Assembly: GCF_003425985.1 (NCBI RefSeq)
Contig: NZ_CP022985.1
Span: 4,386,001-4,450,000 of the forward strand
Source of the DNA: Mariniflexile sp. TRM1-10
GTDB taxonomy: Bacteria > Bacteroidota > Bacteroidia > Flavobacteriales > Flavobacteriaceae
Reading direction: 5' to 3'
DNA length: 64,000 nucleotides
Positions within the stretch are counted from its first letter, which is position 1; each line of letters starts with the position of its first letter. Below the pieces are notes generated by a model. That model worked only from the letters and a program-made list of their open reading frames with translations. It did not search any database and had not been told where the DNA came from. A program made the position numbers and the translations under genes. Below are positions 8,663 to 14,892 of this stretch, in pieces.

Positions 8663-8755
8663 TGCATAACTTGTATATAGACGAGACAAATCTTCGCATA
8701 TACACCTAAAATCGGGTAGATTGGAGAAGGTTTGTCTCGCTTTACTATTGTTATC
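8663..8755 (-). other. attC-like palindrome ahead of Shedu gene
   Basis: Arms GACGAGACAAATCTTCG and GAAGGTTTGTCTCGC are nearly complementary, with AAC at one end (TGCATAAC, 8663-8670) and GTTATC at the other (8750-8755). Size and layout match integron attC sites. Confidence 0.55.
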
Positions 8756-8762
8756 AAATATA
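8755..8762 (-). promoter_or_regulatory. Conserved TAnnTTTG box in repeat copy 1
   Basis: TATATTTG on the minus strand with an upstream TTTG in the conserved flank. Invariant in all four repeat copies. It points towards the Shedu gene. Confidence 0.5.
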
Positions 8763-8871
8763 TTTATTTTTTCTTACAAAGCATCTAAAGAACTTCATAT
8801 TTGTTGCATCTTTTTATACGAAAATAACGACCTATACATCTGTTCTACAATAAATTACTAACAGCAACCCA

Positions 8872-8894
8872 CAAAAAAAGATGCCTTAGCATCT
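8872..8894 (-). terminator. Terminator in repeat copy 1
   Basis: AGATGC/GCATCT hairpin followed by a run of seven T on the minus strand, directly behind the smORF relic. Confidence 0.7.
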
Positions 8895-9006
8895 CTATTT
8901 CTTCCTATTCTTCCAACTATCATTCCCTCATTTATACCTTATTCTTATAAACATAGTCTCGGATAAACAATCCTATTACACTAGCTACGTCTAAACCGAT
9001 TATCTA
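8895..9006 (-). pseudogene. Decayed copy of the 40-residue membrane-protein ORF
   Basis: Reads GLDVASVIGLFIRDYVYKNK in the conserved frame but has no start codon, and an early stop caused by an indel near the conserved KYKW. Compare the intact copy at 13685-13807. Confidence 0.6.
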
Positions 9007-9091
9007 GCATTAAACTGTCAGCCCCTACAAAACTTGACACGAAGCACAAAGCTTGATTTAACCACTGAACCGCCACTTTTGGGTAGGTGCT

Positions 9092-9102
9092 GTTACCAGC
9101 CG
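9092..9102. other. Cassette boundary box
   Basis: GTTACCAGCCG, the downstream mate of TAGCCAGTAAC at 10068-10078 (8 of 11 complementary positions). Confidence 0.45.
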
Positions 9103-9107
9103 TTTTT

Positions 9108-10046
9108 CTATCGTCTAATTTGCAAACCAATTCTGTCATTGTCTATATACAAGTTCTTTTCTTGTTCCTTATTCGTGTCAAAAATGAATGGTTTAATTTC
9201 ATTTGTAATACCGTCTTCCGCATAATCTCTTATTGAAATTGGTAGAATTAATCTTGGTCTATAAAACTCAAGAATTTCAAAATGCCAAAAATGTCTGAAC
9301 GGAAATTCGTCAGGGAATAATTTCTCAAAAGGTTTATACGATAACTCAACTTCATAAAATTTTTCGCCTTGAATTTCTATTTCTTTATAGTTGAAATATT
9401 TTTCGTTTAAAAATTCTGAAAGTCCACTGTAATACTGTCGAGTTAGCTTTTTTAATAATTCATTGTCATAAGGGACATTGTCATTATATGGGTCGTGATA
9501 TTTACATTGAACATTATTGTAAAGGTTATAAGAAACACAAGCAACAGAAAAATTAACTGGAATTCCGCCTGTTTGAGATTGTGCTTTGTGAGTTGTCATA
9601 TTACCGTGTCCACCAGAGTAACCCTTTGCTTCAATAGCAAACATTGAATTTTGCTTGTATGCAAGTAAGTCAGGTCGTCCAACATTCAGTGGCATATTCC
9701 TTAATCTCATTGCGGCTTCATAGTTTACATTAAAAATACTTTGGTCAATTCGTTTAGATAAATAGTCAGCGATTGCTTTACCTGCAAGATTTGAAAACTG
9801 TCCTTTTTCAGTTGGGTCGGAAAGTTGAATTGGAGGTTCCGAAAACCTATTGTTATTAAATGCTTGTCTTTGCACATAATAGCTGTAATGAAAAAACATT
9901 GAAAGTGTCCGAATAAGTTTTTGCGGTCGTGGGGCAAAACCTTGTCCAGCAATTGCTAAATGTTTTGCAAAAGCAATTCGTGTCAAGTTGTGAGTTTGAT
10001 TAGTAATTGTCCCTGCGGTGTCTTTATATTCTACTGTTAAATTCAT
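9108..10046 (-). CDS. PD-(D/E)XK nuclease-like protein of unknown function
   Basis: 312 residues, no family recognised. GRPDLLAY (Asp126), MFAIEAKGYSG (Glu139-x-Lys141) and a following glutamine-bearing stretch (AQSQTG) fit a PD-(D/E)XK nuclease core in the middle of the protein. No helicase or methylase partner is adjacent. It is a single-gene cassette: GTTACTGGCTA (rc of 10068-10078) and GTTACCAGCCG (9092-9102) bracket it. Given its neighbours (Shedu, Mrr-like, HNH), a phage-defence nuclease is the likeliest role, but this is inference. Confidence 0.65.
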   Translation of the reverse strand: MNLTVEYKDTAGTITNQTHNLTRIAFAKHLAIAGQGFAPRPQKLIRTLSMFFHYSYYVQRQAFNNNRFSEPPIQLSDPTEKGQFSNLAGKAIADYLSKRIDQSIFNVNYEAAMRLRNMPLNVGRPDLLAYKQNSMFAIEAKGYSGGHGNMTTHKAQSQTGGIPVNFSVACVSYNLYNNVQCKYHDPYNDNVPYDNELLKKLTRQYYSGLSEFLNEKYFNYKEIEIQGEKFYEVELSYKPFEKLFPDEFPFRHFWHFEILEFYRPRLILPISIRDYAEDGITNEIKPFIFDTNKEQEKNLYIDNDRIGLQIRR

Positions 10047-10071
10047 TGTTTTGCTGTCGTCTTAAAATAGC

Positions 10072-10167
10072 CAGTAACTTGTATATATGTGAGACAAACC
10101 TTCGCATATACCTCCAAATAATCTAGATTGGCGAAGGTTTGTTTCGCTTTATTATTATTATCAAATA
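10072..10167 (-). other. attC-like palindrome ahead of the 312-residue gene
   Basis: Arms GTGAGACAAACCTTCGC and GCGAAGGTTTGTTTCGC pair almost fully. Ends are GTAAC (10074-10078) and ATTATC. Confidence 0.5.
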
Positions 10168-10169
10168 TA
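10162..10169 (-). promoter_or_regulatory. Conserved TAnnTTTG box in repeat copy 2
   Basis: TATATTTG on the minus strand, same flanks as the other copies, directed at the 312-residue nuclease-like gene. Confidence 0.5.
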
Positions 10170-10279
10170 TTTATTTTTTCTTACAAATCATCAAACAAGC
10201 CTTCTATTAATTACAACTTTTCATACTAAAACAACGATCTATACAGCTGTTCTACAACAAATTCCTAACAGCAACCCAC

Positions 10280-10307
10280 AAATAGAGATGCCAAAGCATC
10301 TCTATTT
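10280..10307 (-). terminator. Terminator-like hairpin in repeat copy 2
   Basis: AAATAGAGATGC and GCATCTCTATTT form a longer perfect stem than in the other copies; compensating changes on both arms keep the pairing. Confidence 0.6.
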
Positions 10308-10352
10308 CTTCCTATTCTTCCAACTATCATTCCGCCATTTATATTTATTCTT
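10302..10352 (-). pseudogene. 3' remnant of the 40-residue membrane-protein ORF
   Basis: Encodes only the basic tail KWRNDSWKNRKK followed by the stop. The rest was deleted when the unit fused to the upstream gene. Confidence 0.55.
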
Positions 10353-10360
10353 AATTTTTG

Positions 10361-11089
10361 TTAATTAAAGATTTCTAAAAACTCCTGACATTTATTTTTT
10401 ATTTCTTCTATTTTCATTTTGTCTTTGTCGCTTTCTTTTAATACCCAATATTTGTTTTCATTCCATTCAAATGCTCTATTGTCGCCTGAACCATTTTGCG
10501 TAATAAAACCCCAAAACCATAAGTCATCCCAAACTTCAATTTGTTGTCCTTTATATTTTGTTTCTAATGTTTTGTTTATTTTGTTAAAATCCCATTTTAT
10601 CGAATTATCTAACTTTTTGAAAATTGCAATTATTACGGCATCAACGGGAAGATAAAAACTATCATTTTCATCAATTAATTTAGGAACATCATTCCAAATT
10701 TTTAAATTCTCTGAATACTTTCCGTTATGTAAGTGGAATATACTTTTAGAAATTAATGCAGACGTTTTTGGTCCCCATCCTTTTTGATTTAGCATTCCTT
10801 TATAAACGCTTTCAAAATTACTTTTTCCATTTGGATTAATTTTCTCGATGAATTCTTGAAAAGACTTCAAAGAATTATCTTCAGTAATTATTGATCTATA
10901 AAATTCAGAAAGTTTGTCAATTTTGGGTTGGCTTTGAGTGTTTGCAATGTGGTATAATAAAGAAATTATTTTTTCTTTTTCATTCTTATACGGTAAAATA
11001 ATTGAGCGATAATATTTTTCTTGTAAAGCTTTGTTATATTTTCTATTATTAGAAATGAATTTAAAAAGTTTTTCTATTTTATCTGTCAT
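10361..11089 (-). CDS. HhH-GPD DNA-glycosylase-like protein
   Basis: 242 residues. QKGWGPKTSALISKSI (about 103-118) resembles the helix-hairpin-helix of HhH-GPD base-excision enzymes and LPVDAVIIAIF (about 147-157) resembles the PVDTHV segment that holds their catalytic Asp. The C-terminal part DLWFWGFITQNGSGDNR is unlike standard glycosylases. It may excise damaged or phage-modified bases, but this is inferred from two short motifs. The upstream boundary box TTACAAC (11138-11144) has no visible mate because the 3' side is fused to repeat copy 2. Confidence 0.55.
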   Translation of the reverse strand: MTDKIEKLFKFISNNRKYNKALQEKYYRSIILPYKNEKEKIISLLYHIANTQSQPKIDKLSEFYRSIITEDNSLKSFQEFIEKINPNGKSNFESVYKGMLNQKGWGPKTSALISKSIFHLHNGKYSENLKIWNDVPKLIDENDSFYLPVDAVIIAIFKKLDNSIKWDFNKINKTLETKYKGQQIEVWDDLWFWGFITQNGSGDNRAFEWNENKYWVLKESDKDKMKIEEIKNKCQEFLEIFN

Positions 11090-11137
11090 TCAACTATTTT
11101 CTAAAGGTTTTATTTAGTTCGGTTTTTCTTAAATGTT

Positions 11138-11273
11138 TTACAACGTTCTGGTACTACAGCGTGTTTCGGATTAAATTAAGCCCATTATTCGGATTTGCCA
11201 AATCTTCCCAAATACAAAACCATTTTTCCATTAAGCCTATTGCCCAAATCTGTTGTAGTACCTGTTAGCGGTA
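11138..11273 (-). other. attC-like site between two cassettes
   Basis: The clearest integron-type site. Arms ACGTTCTGGTACTACAG (11143-11159) and CTGTTGTAGTACCTGTTAG pair with small bulges; the ends are TTACAAC (11138-11144) and GTTAGCG (11264-11270). Total ~133 bp. On the minus strand it follows the 115-residue gene and precedes the HhH-GPD-like gene. Confidence 0.6.
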
Positions 11274-11278
11274 GTTGC

Positions 11279-11626
11279 TTAATCTGATCCTTCACAAATT
11301 ATTTTGCCTGTTTCAATTAAAATTTTTGCAAAACTATGTTTTCCGTAAACTATTTTTAGATGCTCTTTTTCGATTCGAATCTCTCTTATTTCAGATTTTC
11401 CAACCGATGGTTTTCCACAAGTTTTCATAACAGTTGCATTCCATTTTGCTTTTTTATTTTGAAAGGCAAGTATTGTTTGAGTTTTTTTTTCAAAATAGAA
11501 AGTTATATGTCCACTATATTCTAAACCTTCCACTTTGGTAAAACCTTTTGGAATAGTTTCTTTGCTTTGTCCATAAGATATCTGAAATGTCAGAAATACA
11601 AAAAATGTATATTTTAGAATTTCCAT
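11279..11626 (-). CDS. Small secreted protein, unknown
   Basis: 115 residues with a Sec signal peptide (MEILKYTFFVFLTFQISYGQ) and a beta-rich mature part containing one cysteine in MKTCGKPSVG. I do not recognise the family. It is the second ORF of a two-gene cassette: GTTAGCGGTA boxes at 11264-11273 and (complement) 12192-12201 enclose this gene and the membrane protein gene before it, 16 bases apart. Confidence 0.6.
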   Translation of the reverse strand: MEILKYTFFVFLTFQISYGQSKETIPKGFTKVEGLEYSGHITFYFEKKTQTILAFQNKKAKWNATVMKTCGKPSVGKSEIREIRIEKEHLKIVYGKHSFAKILIETGKIICEGSD

Positions 11627-11642
11627 ATGTCTGAAGTTATTA

Positions 11643-12158
11643 TTAATCTTTAAATCCTTTTAGCAAATTTGATTCCCAAACTTTTATTTCTTTTTTACTG
11701 TGATTTTCCCCAATAGCTGTTATATCGTGTAAAAACTCTTTTTTTCTTCCATTAACAGAAACGAACTCAAACATTATGAATACTTTTTTATTGCACTCGT
11801 TTAATTTTCCATAGACGTTTGAATTAATGCATATATTAATAGGTGCTATTTCACCAACTTTTATAACTTTTGGGTAATCAGTGGATTCAATATCATGCCC
11901 ACCATATGATTCTGAAGCCATTCCTTTATCTGAATTACCAGTTAACAAATGAATTGAATTTAAAAGTAATTCTTGATTGCCGGGATTACTGATTACATAA
12001 CAATATTTTCTATCAAATTGTCCGTCATTATTTTGAATCCAGACTAACCTGAAATTAGCTTTTGTTTGTTTCCAAAAAAACTGATAATATGAAGTTATTA
12101 AAGAAACTAGAATAGCAATTCCAGAAAAAGTCAATGTTATAATTTCGTTTTGAGACAT
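11643..12158 (-). CDS. Membrane-anchored protein of unknown function
   Basis: 171 residues starting MSQNEIITLTFSGIAILVSL: one N-terminal membrane helix, then YYQFFWKQTKANFRL and a soluble domain. The frame is open upstream to 12236, but that part lies in the repeated attC-like palindrome, so the ATG at 12158 is the real start. No family recognised. First gene of a two-gene cassette whose boundary boxes (12192-12201 and 11264-11273) are perfectly complementary over 10 bases. Confidence 0.65.
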   Translation of the reverse strand: MSQNEIITLTFSGIAILVSLITSYYQFFWKQTKANFRLVWIQNNDGQFDRKYCYVISNPGNQELLLNSIHLLTGNSDKGMASESYGGHDIESTDYPKVIKVGEIAPINICINSNVYGKLNECNKKVFIMFEFVSVNGRKKEFLHDITAIGENHSKKEIKVWESNLLKGFKD

Positions 12159-12194
12159 TTTAATTCTTTTGATGATAGTGTTCGGGATAATTAC

Positions 12195-12288
12195 CGCTAA
12201 CTTGCATATAGACGAAACAAACCTTCGCATATACATCCAAATATATCTAGATTGGAGAAGGTTTGTCTCGCTTTACTATTGTTATCAA
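12195..12288 (-). other. attC-like palindrome ahead of the two-gene cassette
   Basis: Arms GACGAAACAAACCTTCGC and GAGAAGGTTTGTCTCGC pair with two G-T/C-T offsets. Ends CGCTAAC (12195-12201) and GTTATC (12281-12286). Confidence 0.55.
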
Positions 12289-12293
12289 ATATA
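12286..12293 (-). promoter_or_regulatory. Conserved TAnnTTTG box in repeat copy 3
   Basis: TATATTTG on the minus strand, pointing into the two-gene cassette. Confidence 0.5.
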
Positions 12294-12401
12294 TTTATTT
12301 TTTCTTACAAATCATCAAACAAGCCTTCTATTAATTACATCTTCTCATACTAATATAACGACCTATACATCTGTTCTACAACAAATTCCTAACAGCAAAC
12401 C

Positions 12402-12425
12402 ACAAAAAAAGATGCCTTAGCATCT
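12402..12425 (-). terminator. Terminator in repeat copy 3
   Basis: AGATGC/GCATCT hairpin plus seven T on the minus strand, behind the smORF relic. Confidence 0.7.
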
Positions 12426-12546
12426 CTATTTCTTCCTATTCTTCCAACTATCATTCCGCCATTTATATTTTTTCTTATAAACATAGTCTCGTATAAACAA
12501 TCCAATTACACTAGCTACGACTAAACCTGTTTCTCATACATTCCAT
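12426..12546 (-). pseudogene. Frameshifted copy of the 40-residue membrane-protein ORF
   Basis: The ATGGAATG start is kept, but two single-base losses near codons 3-6 put the start out of frame with the conserved GLVVASVIGLFIRDYVYKKK body, giving a stop after 11 codons. Confidence 0.65.
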
Positions 12547-12716
12547 CCCTCAAAAAGTATGATAGTATCATACAGTAAAGTAGTATCGTTTTGCAGATAC
12601 TCGAAGGTGGCTATGTAGAAGCACTTCACTGTCAACCAAGCAGAAACTTTGATAGAAGCACAAAGCTTGATTTAACCACTGAAGCGCCACTTTTGGGTAG
12701 GTGGTTGTGTGAGGTT

Positions 12717-13418
12717 TTATTCCTTCTTCTTTTGTTTAATCCCCTCTAAAAACTCTTTTTTTGCAGCAATTACAATTGAGCATAAGTTCTTATGATAAAC
12801 AAATACTCCGATAATACAAAGTGCATTTTCTATATCATCACTATCGACAACATATTCTGTTTCAGTAGGGTTCATCGTTTTTATATTATACATAAAAATG
12901 TCTTCGTGACCTGAAACTAAAAAATTATTGCCCTCGATTACATAATCATAAAATAATTTACCAATTCCCATAAGTTTTTCATCTTCTTCATCACCTTCTG
13001 CAATTATTTCGACTTCAAAATCTTTTGGCAATGGTCTTTTATATTTGTCATAAAATACACCTTTGAAATTTTTTATATGCAATTGTTTAAATTCATTATA
13101 ACTAAAATCAACTGCTAAAACTTTACCTTCTGAAAAAAACAATCTATCTGCCCAATTTTTTCGACGCATAATTGATTTTACAGACTTTCTTGTCAATTCA
13201 ATTTGATTATCATCATTATTATTCATTATTCCAATTGCATCTCTAATTTCCTGATCAATTTGAGAATATTTATTATTACACTCGAAACAAGCTGGCACAA
13301 CTAATCTGTTTACTTTATATTCATTACCATAACCTACAAATAAATTTTGTGCAGGTATGTGTTCTCGTGTTATTTTTTCTTCAGGGAATTCATTTCCACA
13401 ATTATAGCATATTTGCAT
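12717..13418 (-). CDS. HNH endonuclease-like protein
   Basis: 233 residues. The N-terminus has CYNCG (zinc pair 1), TREHIPAQNLF (histidine of the beta-beta-alpha-metal fold) and PACFECNNKYS (zinc pair 2 and Asn), an HNH arrangement. The remaining ~170 residues are unrecognised and contain acidic and beta-rich stretches. A defence nuclease is plausible from context. The cassette boxes CTCACACAAC (13452-13461) and GTTGTGTGAG (12704-12713) that flank it are perfectly complementary. Confidence 0.7.
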   Translation of the reverse strand: MQICYNCGNEFPEEKITREHIPAQNLFVGYGNEYKVNRLVVPACFECNNKYSQIDQEIRDAIGIMNNNDDNQIELTRKSVKSIMRRKNWADRLFFSEGKVLAVDFSYNEFKQLHIKNFKGVFYDKYKRPLPKDFEVEIIAEGDEEDEKLMGIGKLFYDYVIEGNNFLVSGHEDIFMYNIKTMNPTETEYVVDSDDIENALCIIGVFVYHKNLCSIVIAAKKEFLEGIKQKKKE

Positions 13419-13454
13419 ATTTCATTTTTTTTTGATTCGTTTTTCAAAAATCTC

Positions 13455-13547
13455 ACACAACTAGTATATAGGTCTCATAAAAGCAGACCTATCACTCCAA
13501 TTGCAGATGGATAGATCCTATAGTAGTCAAACTTTATTGCTTATCAA
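13455..13547 (-). other. attC-like palindrome ahead of the HNH gene
   Basis: Ends CACACAAC and GCTTATC; outer and inner stems as described for repeat copy 4. The sequence differs from copies 1-3 while the layout and size are the same. Confidence 0.45.
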
Positions 13548-13552
13548 ATATA
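13545..13552 (-). promoter_or_regulatory. Conserved TAnnTTTG box in repeat copy 4
   Basis: TATATTTG on the minus strand with an upstream TTTG about 22 bases before it, pointing at the HNH gene. Confidence 0.5.
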
Positions 13553-13661
13553 TTTATTTTTTCTTACAAATCATTAAACAAGTCTTCTATTAATTGCAAC
13601 TTTTCATACTACTACAACGACCTATACAGCTATTCTACAACAAATTCCTAACAGCAACCCA

Positions 13662-13684
13662 CAAAAAAAGATGCCTTAGCATCT
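13662..13684 (-). terminator. Terminator in repeat copy 4
   Basis: AGATGC/GCATCT hairpin followed by seven T on the minus strand, immediately behind the intact smORF. Confidence 0.7.
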
Positions 13685-13807
13685 CTATTTCTTCCTATTC
13701 TTCCAACTATCATTTCGCCATTTATATTTATTCTTATAAACATAGTCTCGGATAAATAATCCAATTATACTACATACAACTAAACCTATTATCTCATACC
13801 ATTCCAT
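13685..13807 (-). CDS. 40-residue single-pass membrane protein, repeated four times in this array
   Basis: Reads MEWYEIIGLVVCSIIGLFIR, then DYVYKNKYKWRNDSWKNRKK. One hydrophobic helix (about residues 6-19) followed by a strongly basic, aromatic tail, so probably an inner-membrane protein with a cytosolic tail. A TATCTTTG box and GAGAG lie just before the ATG; a terminator follows at once. Three further copies at 12426, 10302 and 8895 are broken. No known family recognised. It may be a small toxin-like or membrane-stress peptide, or simply the original cargo of a cassette whose promoter is what is now kept. Confidence 0.65.
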   Translation of the reverse strand: MEWYEIIGLVVCSIIGLFIRDYVYKNKYKWRNDSWKNRKK

Positions 13808-14031
13808 CTCTCAAAGATAAAACAGTAAGAGTACTACTATTTAATACTAAGCACCAATACTCCCGAATTGACAACTTGTAATCCCAAATAGACAAGTATA
13901 AAAAAGAGGACATCAAATCCTCTTAGAATCTTCATCATAATTTTATGATAACATCATAAGACCGAATTAGAACTATTCCTTTCTGCCGCGATTGAGTTGT
14001 TGGTGCTTCTCCCACAACGAATCACTTAGCT

Positions 14032-14045
14032 GTTAGCAGTAGTAA
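14032..14045. other. Cassette boundary box (3' side of the HEPN-motif gene)
   Basis: GTTAGCAGTAGTAA; the other side of the gene, 14690-14703, reads ATTAGCAATAATAA on the minus strand (11 of 14 identical). This is the outermost pair seen, at the promoter-proximal end of the array. Confidence 0.4.
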
Positions 14046-14046
14046 C

Positions 14047-14670
14047 CTATCCTATCAACGCAATCATATCATTTTCATAGTTTGCATAATCTTTCCATTC
14101 TAATAAGTCAACAATTTTTTTAGCTCTATTCAAAAAATAATCAGTTGTCAAATCATATTCATCTCCAAAATCAGTTGTCAAATTAATAAAGCAATTTTTT
14201 ACAGGATTTCCTGGATTTCCCTCCTCACAATGTAGAGCTTGGTTTCTAGATTGCCAAATTATGTTTTTTAAAGTCTCGGAACCTAAATTTCGTCCAATTG
14301 GGCAATTAATTAAATTGGTATGTTCTGTGGAAATTCCTTGCTTAGCAATTTGCAGTAAACTCATAGCTAATGAGTTTATGGAATTTTTTTTAGCGTCAAT
14401 AGATTTTTCTATTTCATCTAATTCCAATTTTCTGCTTTTTAAGTTATTTTCTTCACTGAATTTAGCCATTTTGATGAATTTAGATTGTACTTGCAAATCA
14501 TCATAGTCATCACTTTTTTCAGCACTAGAAAAATCCCATTGTAAGTGATCGAAATGTCTTTTTAAATAATCAAATTTTTCTGTTAATTCGGTCAGATGTG
14601 ATTCTTCTTGATAAATTATATTAATTAAACTTTGTGAAGCAAATTCTGTGTCTTTGATATATTGATTCAT
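14047..14670 (-). CDS. Coiled-coil protein with a HEPN-like RNx3H motif
   Basis: 207 residues. A long helical N-terminal part with coiled-coil character (about 20-110) is followed by IIWQSRNQALHCEEGNP, which holds Arg142-x4-His147 with Asn after the Arg, the signature of HEPN ribonucleases. HEPN proteins act as RNA-cleaving toxins in many defence systems, but a single motif is not proof. First gene of the minus-strand cassette series. Confidence 0.55.
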   Translation of the reverse strand: MNQYIKDTEFASQSLINIIYQEESHLTELTEKFDYLKRHFDHLQWDFSSAEKSDDYDDLQVQSKFIKMAKFSEENNLKSRKLELDEIEKSIDAKKNSINSLAMSLLQIAKQGISTEHTNLINCPIGRNLGSETLKNIIWQSRNQALHCEEGNPGNPVKNCFINLTTDFGDEYDLTTDYFLNRAKKIVDLLEWKDYANYENDMIALIG

Positions 14671-14892
14671 TTTAAGTGAAAGTTTGTGATTATTATTGCT
14701 AATAATCAGCCGAAGTGTTAAATGGTTTTCTTAGTCATAATATAAAAATCCTATTGCACGTTTTGTGACTCCTAAGGATATACTGATGTTTTTTTATTTA
14801 AGGTTTTAGTTTTTGTATCATTCAATTTATAATTCGTAAGGATGTTAAATTAGTATGGTGTTTATCATATTTAGGCAATATTTAATTTAAAA

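Larger units (their letters stand above)
8657..9102 (-). repeat. Repeat unit copy 1 (attC-like palindrome, promoter, terminator, decayed smORF)
   Basis: About 440 bp. In minus-strand order: an attC-like start of the preceding gene (CACCTACCCAAAA ... TTTTGTAGGGGCTG, 9030-9100), the remains of the 40-residue ORF, a terminator (8872-8894), a conserved AT-rich segment with TATATTTG, and a palindrome (8663-8755) ending at the Shedu boundary box. Copies 2 and 3 are nearly identical over the last 250 bp. Confidence 0.75.
10068..10352 (-). repeat. Repeat unit copy 2 (5' truncated)
   Basis: About 285 bp sharing the terminator, conserved AT-rich segment, TATATTTG box and attC-like palindrome with copies 1 and 3. 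The smORF is cut: only the last ~15 codons remain and these are joined almost directly to the stop region of the upstream gene (10361). Confidence 0.75.
12192..12713 (-). repeat. Repeat unit copy 3
   Basis: About 520 bp, the longest copy. Contains the CACCTACCC...AAGTGGCG start of the upstream gene's attC-like site (12660-12713), a decayed smORF, terminator, conserved AT-rich segment, TATATTTG box and attC-like palindrome. The 12580-12690 part shares CAAAGCTTGATTTAACCACT with copy 1. Confidence 0.75.
13452..13815 (-). repeat. Repeat unit copy 4 (intact smORF)
   Basis: About 365 bp. Shares smORF, terminator, AT-rich segment and TATATTTG box with the other copies, but its attC-like palindrome is different: ACTAGTATATAGG (13460-13472) pairs imperfectly with CCTATAGTAGT (13517-13527), with an inner ATAGGTCT/AGACCTAT stem. 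Confidence 0.75.

Noticed and set aside
8657..13815. CRISPR array
   Set aside because: The repeats are 300-500 bp units with genes between them, not short repeats with uniform spacers, and no cas genes are present.
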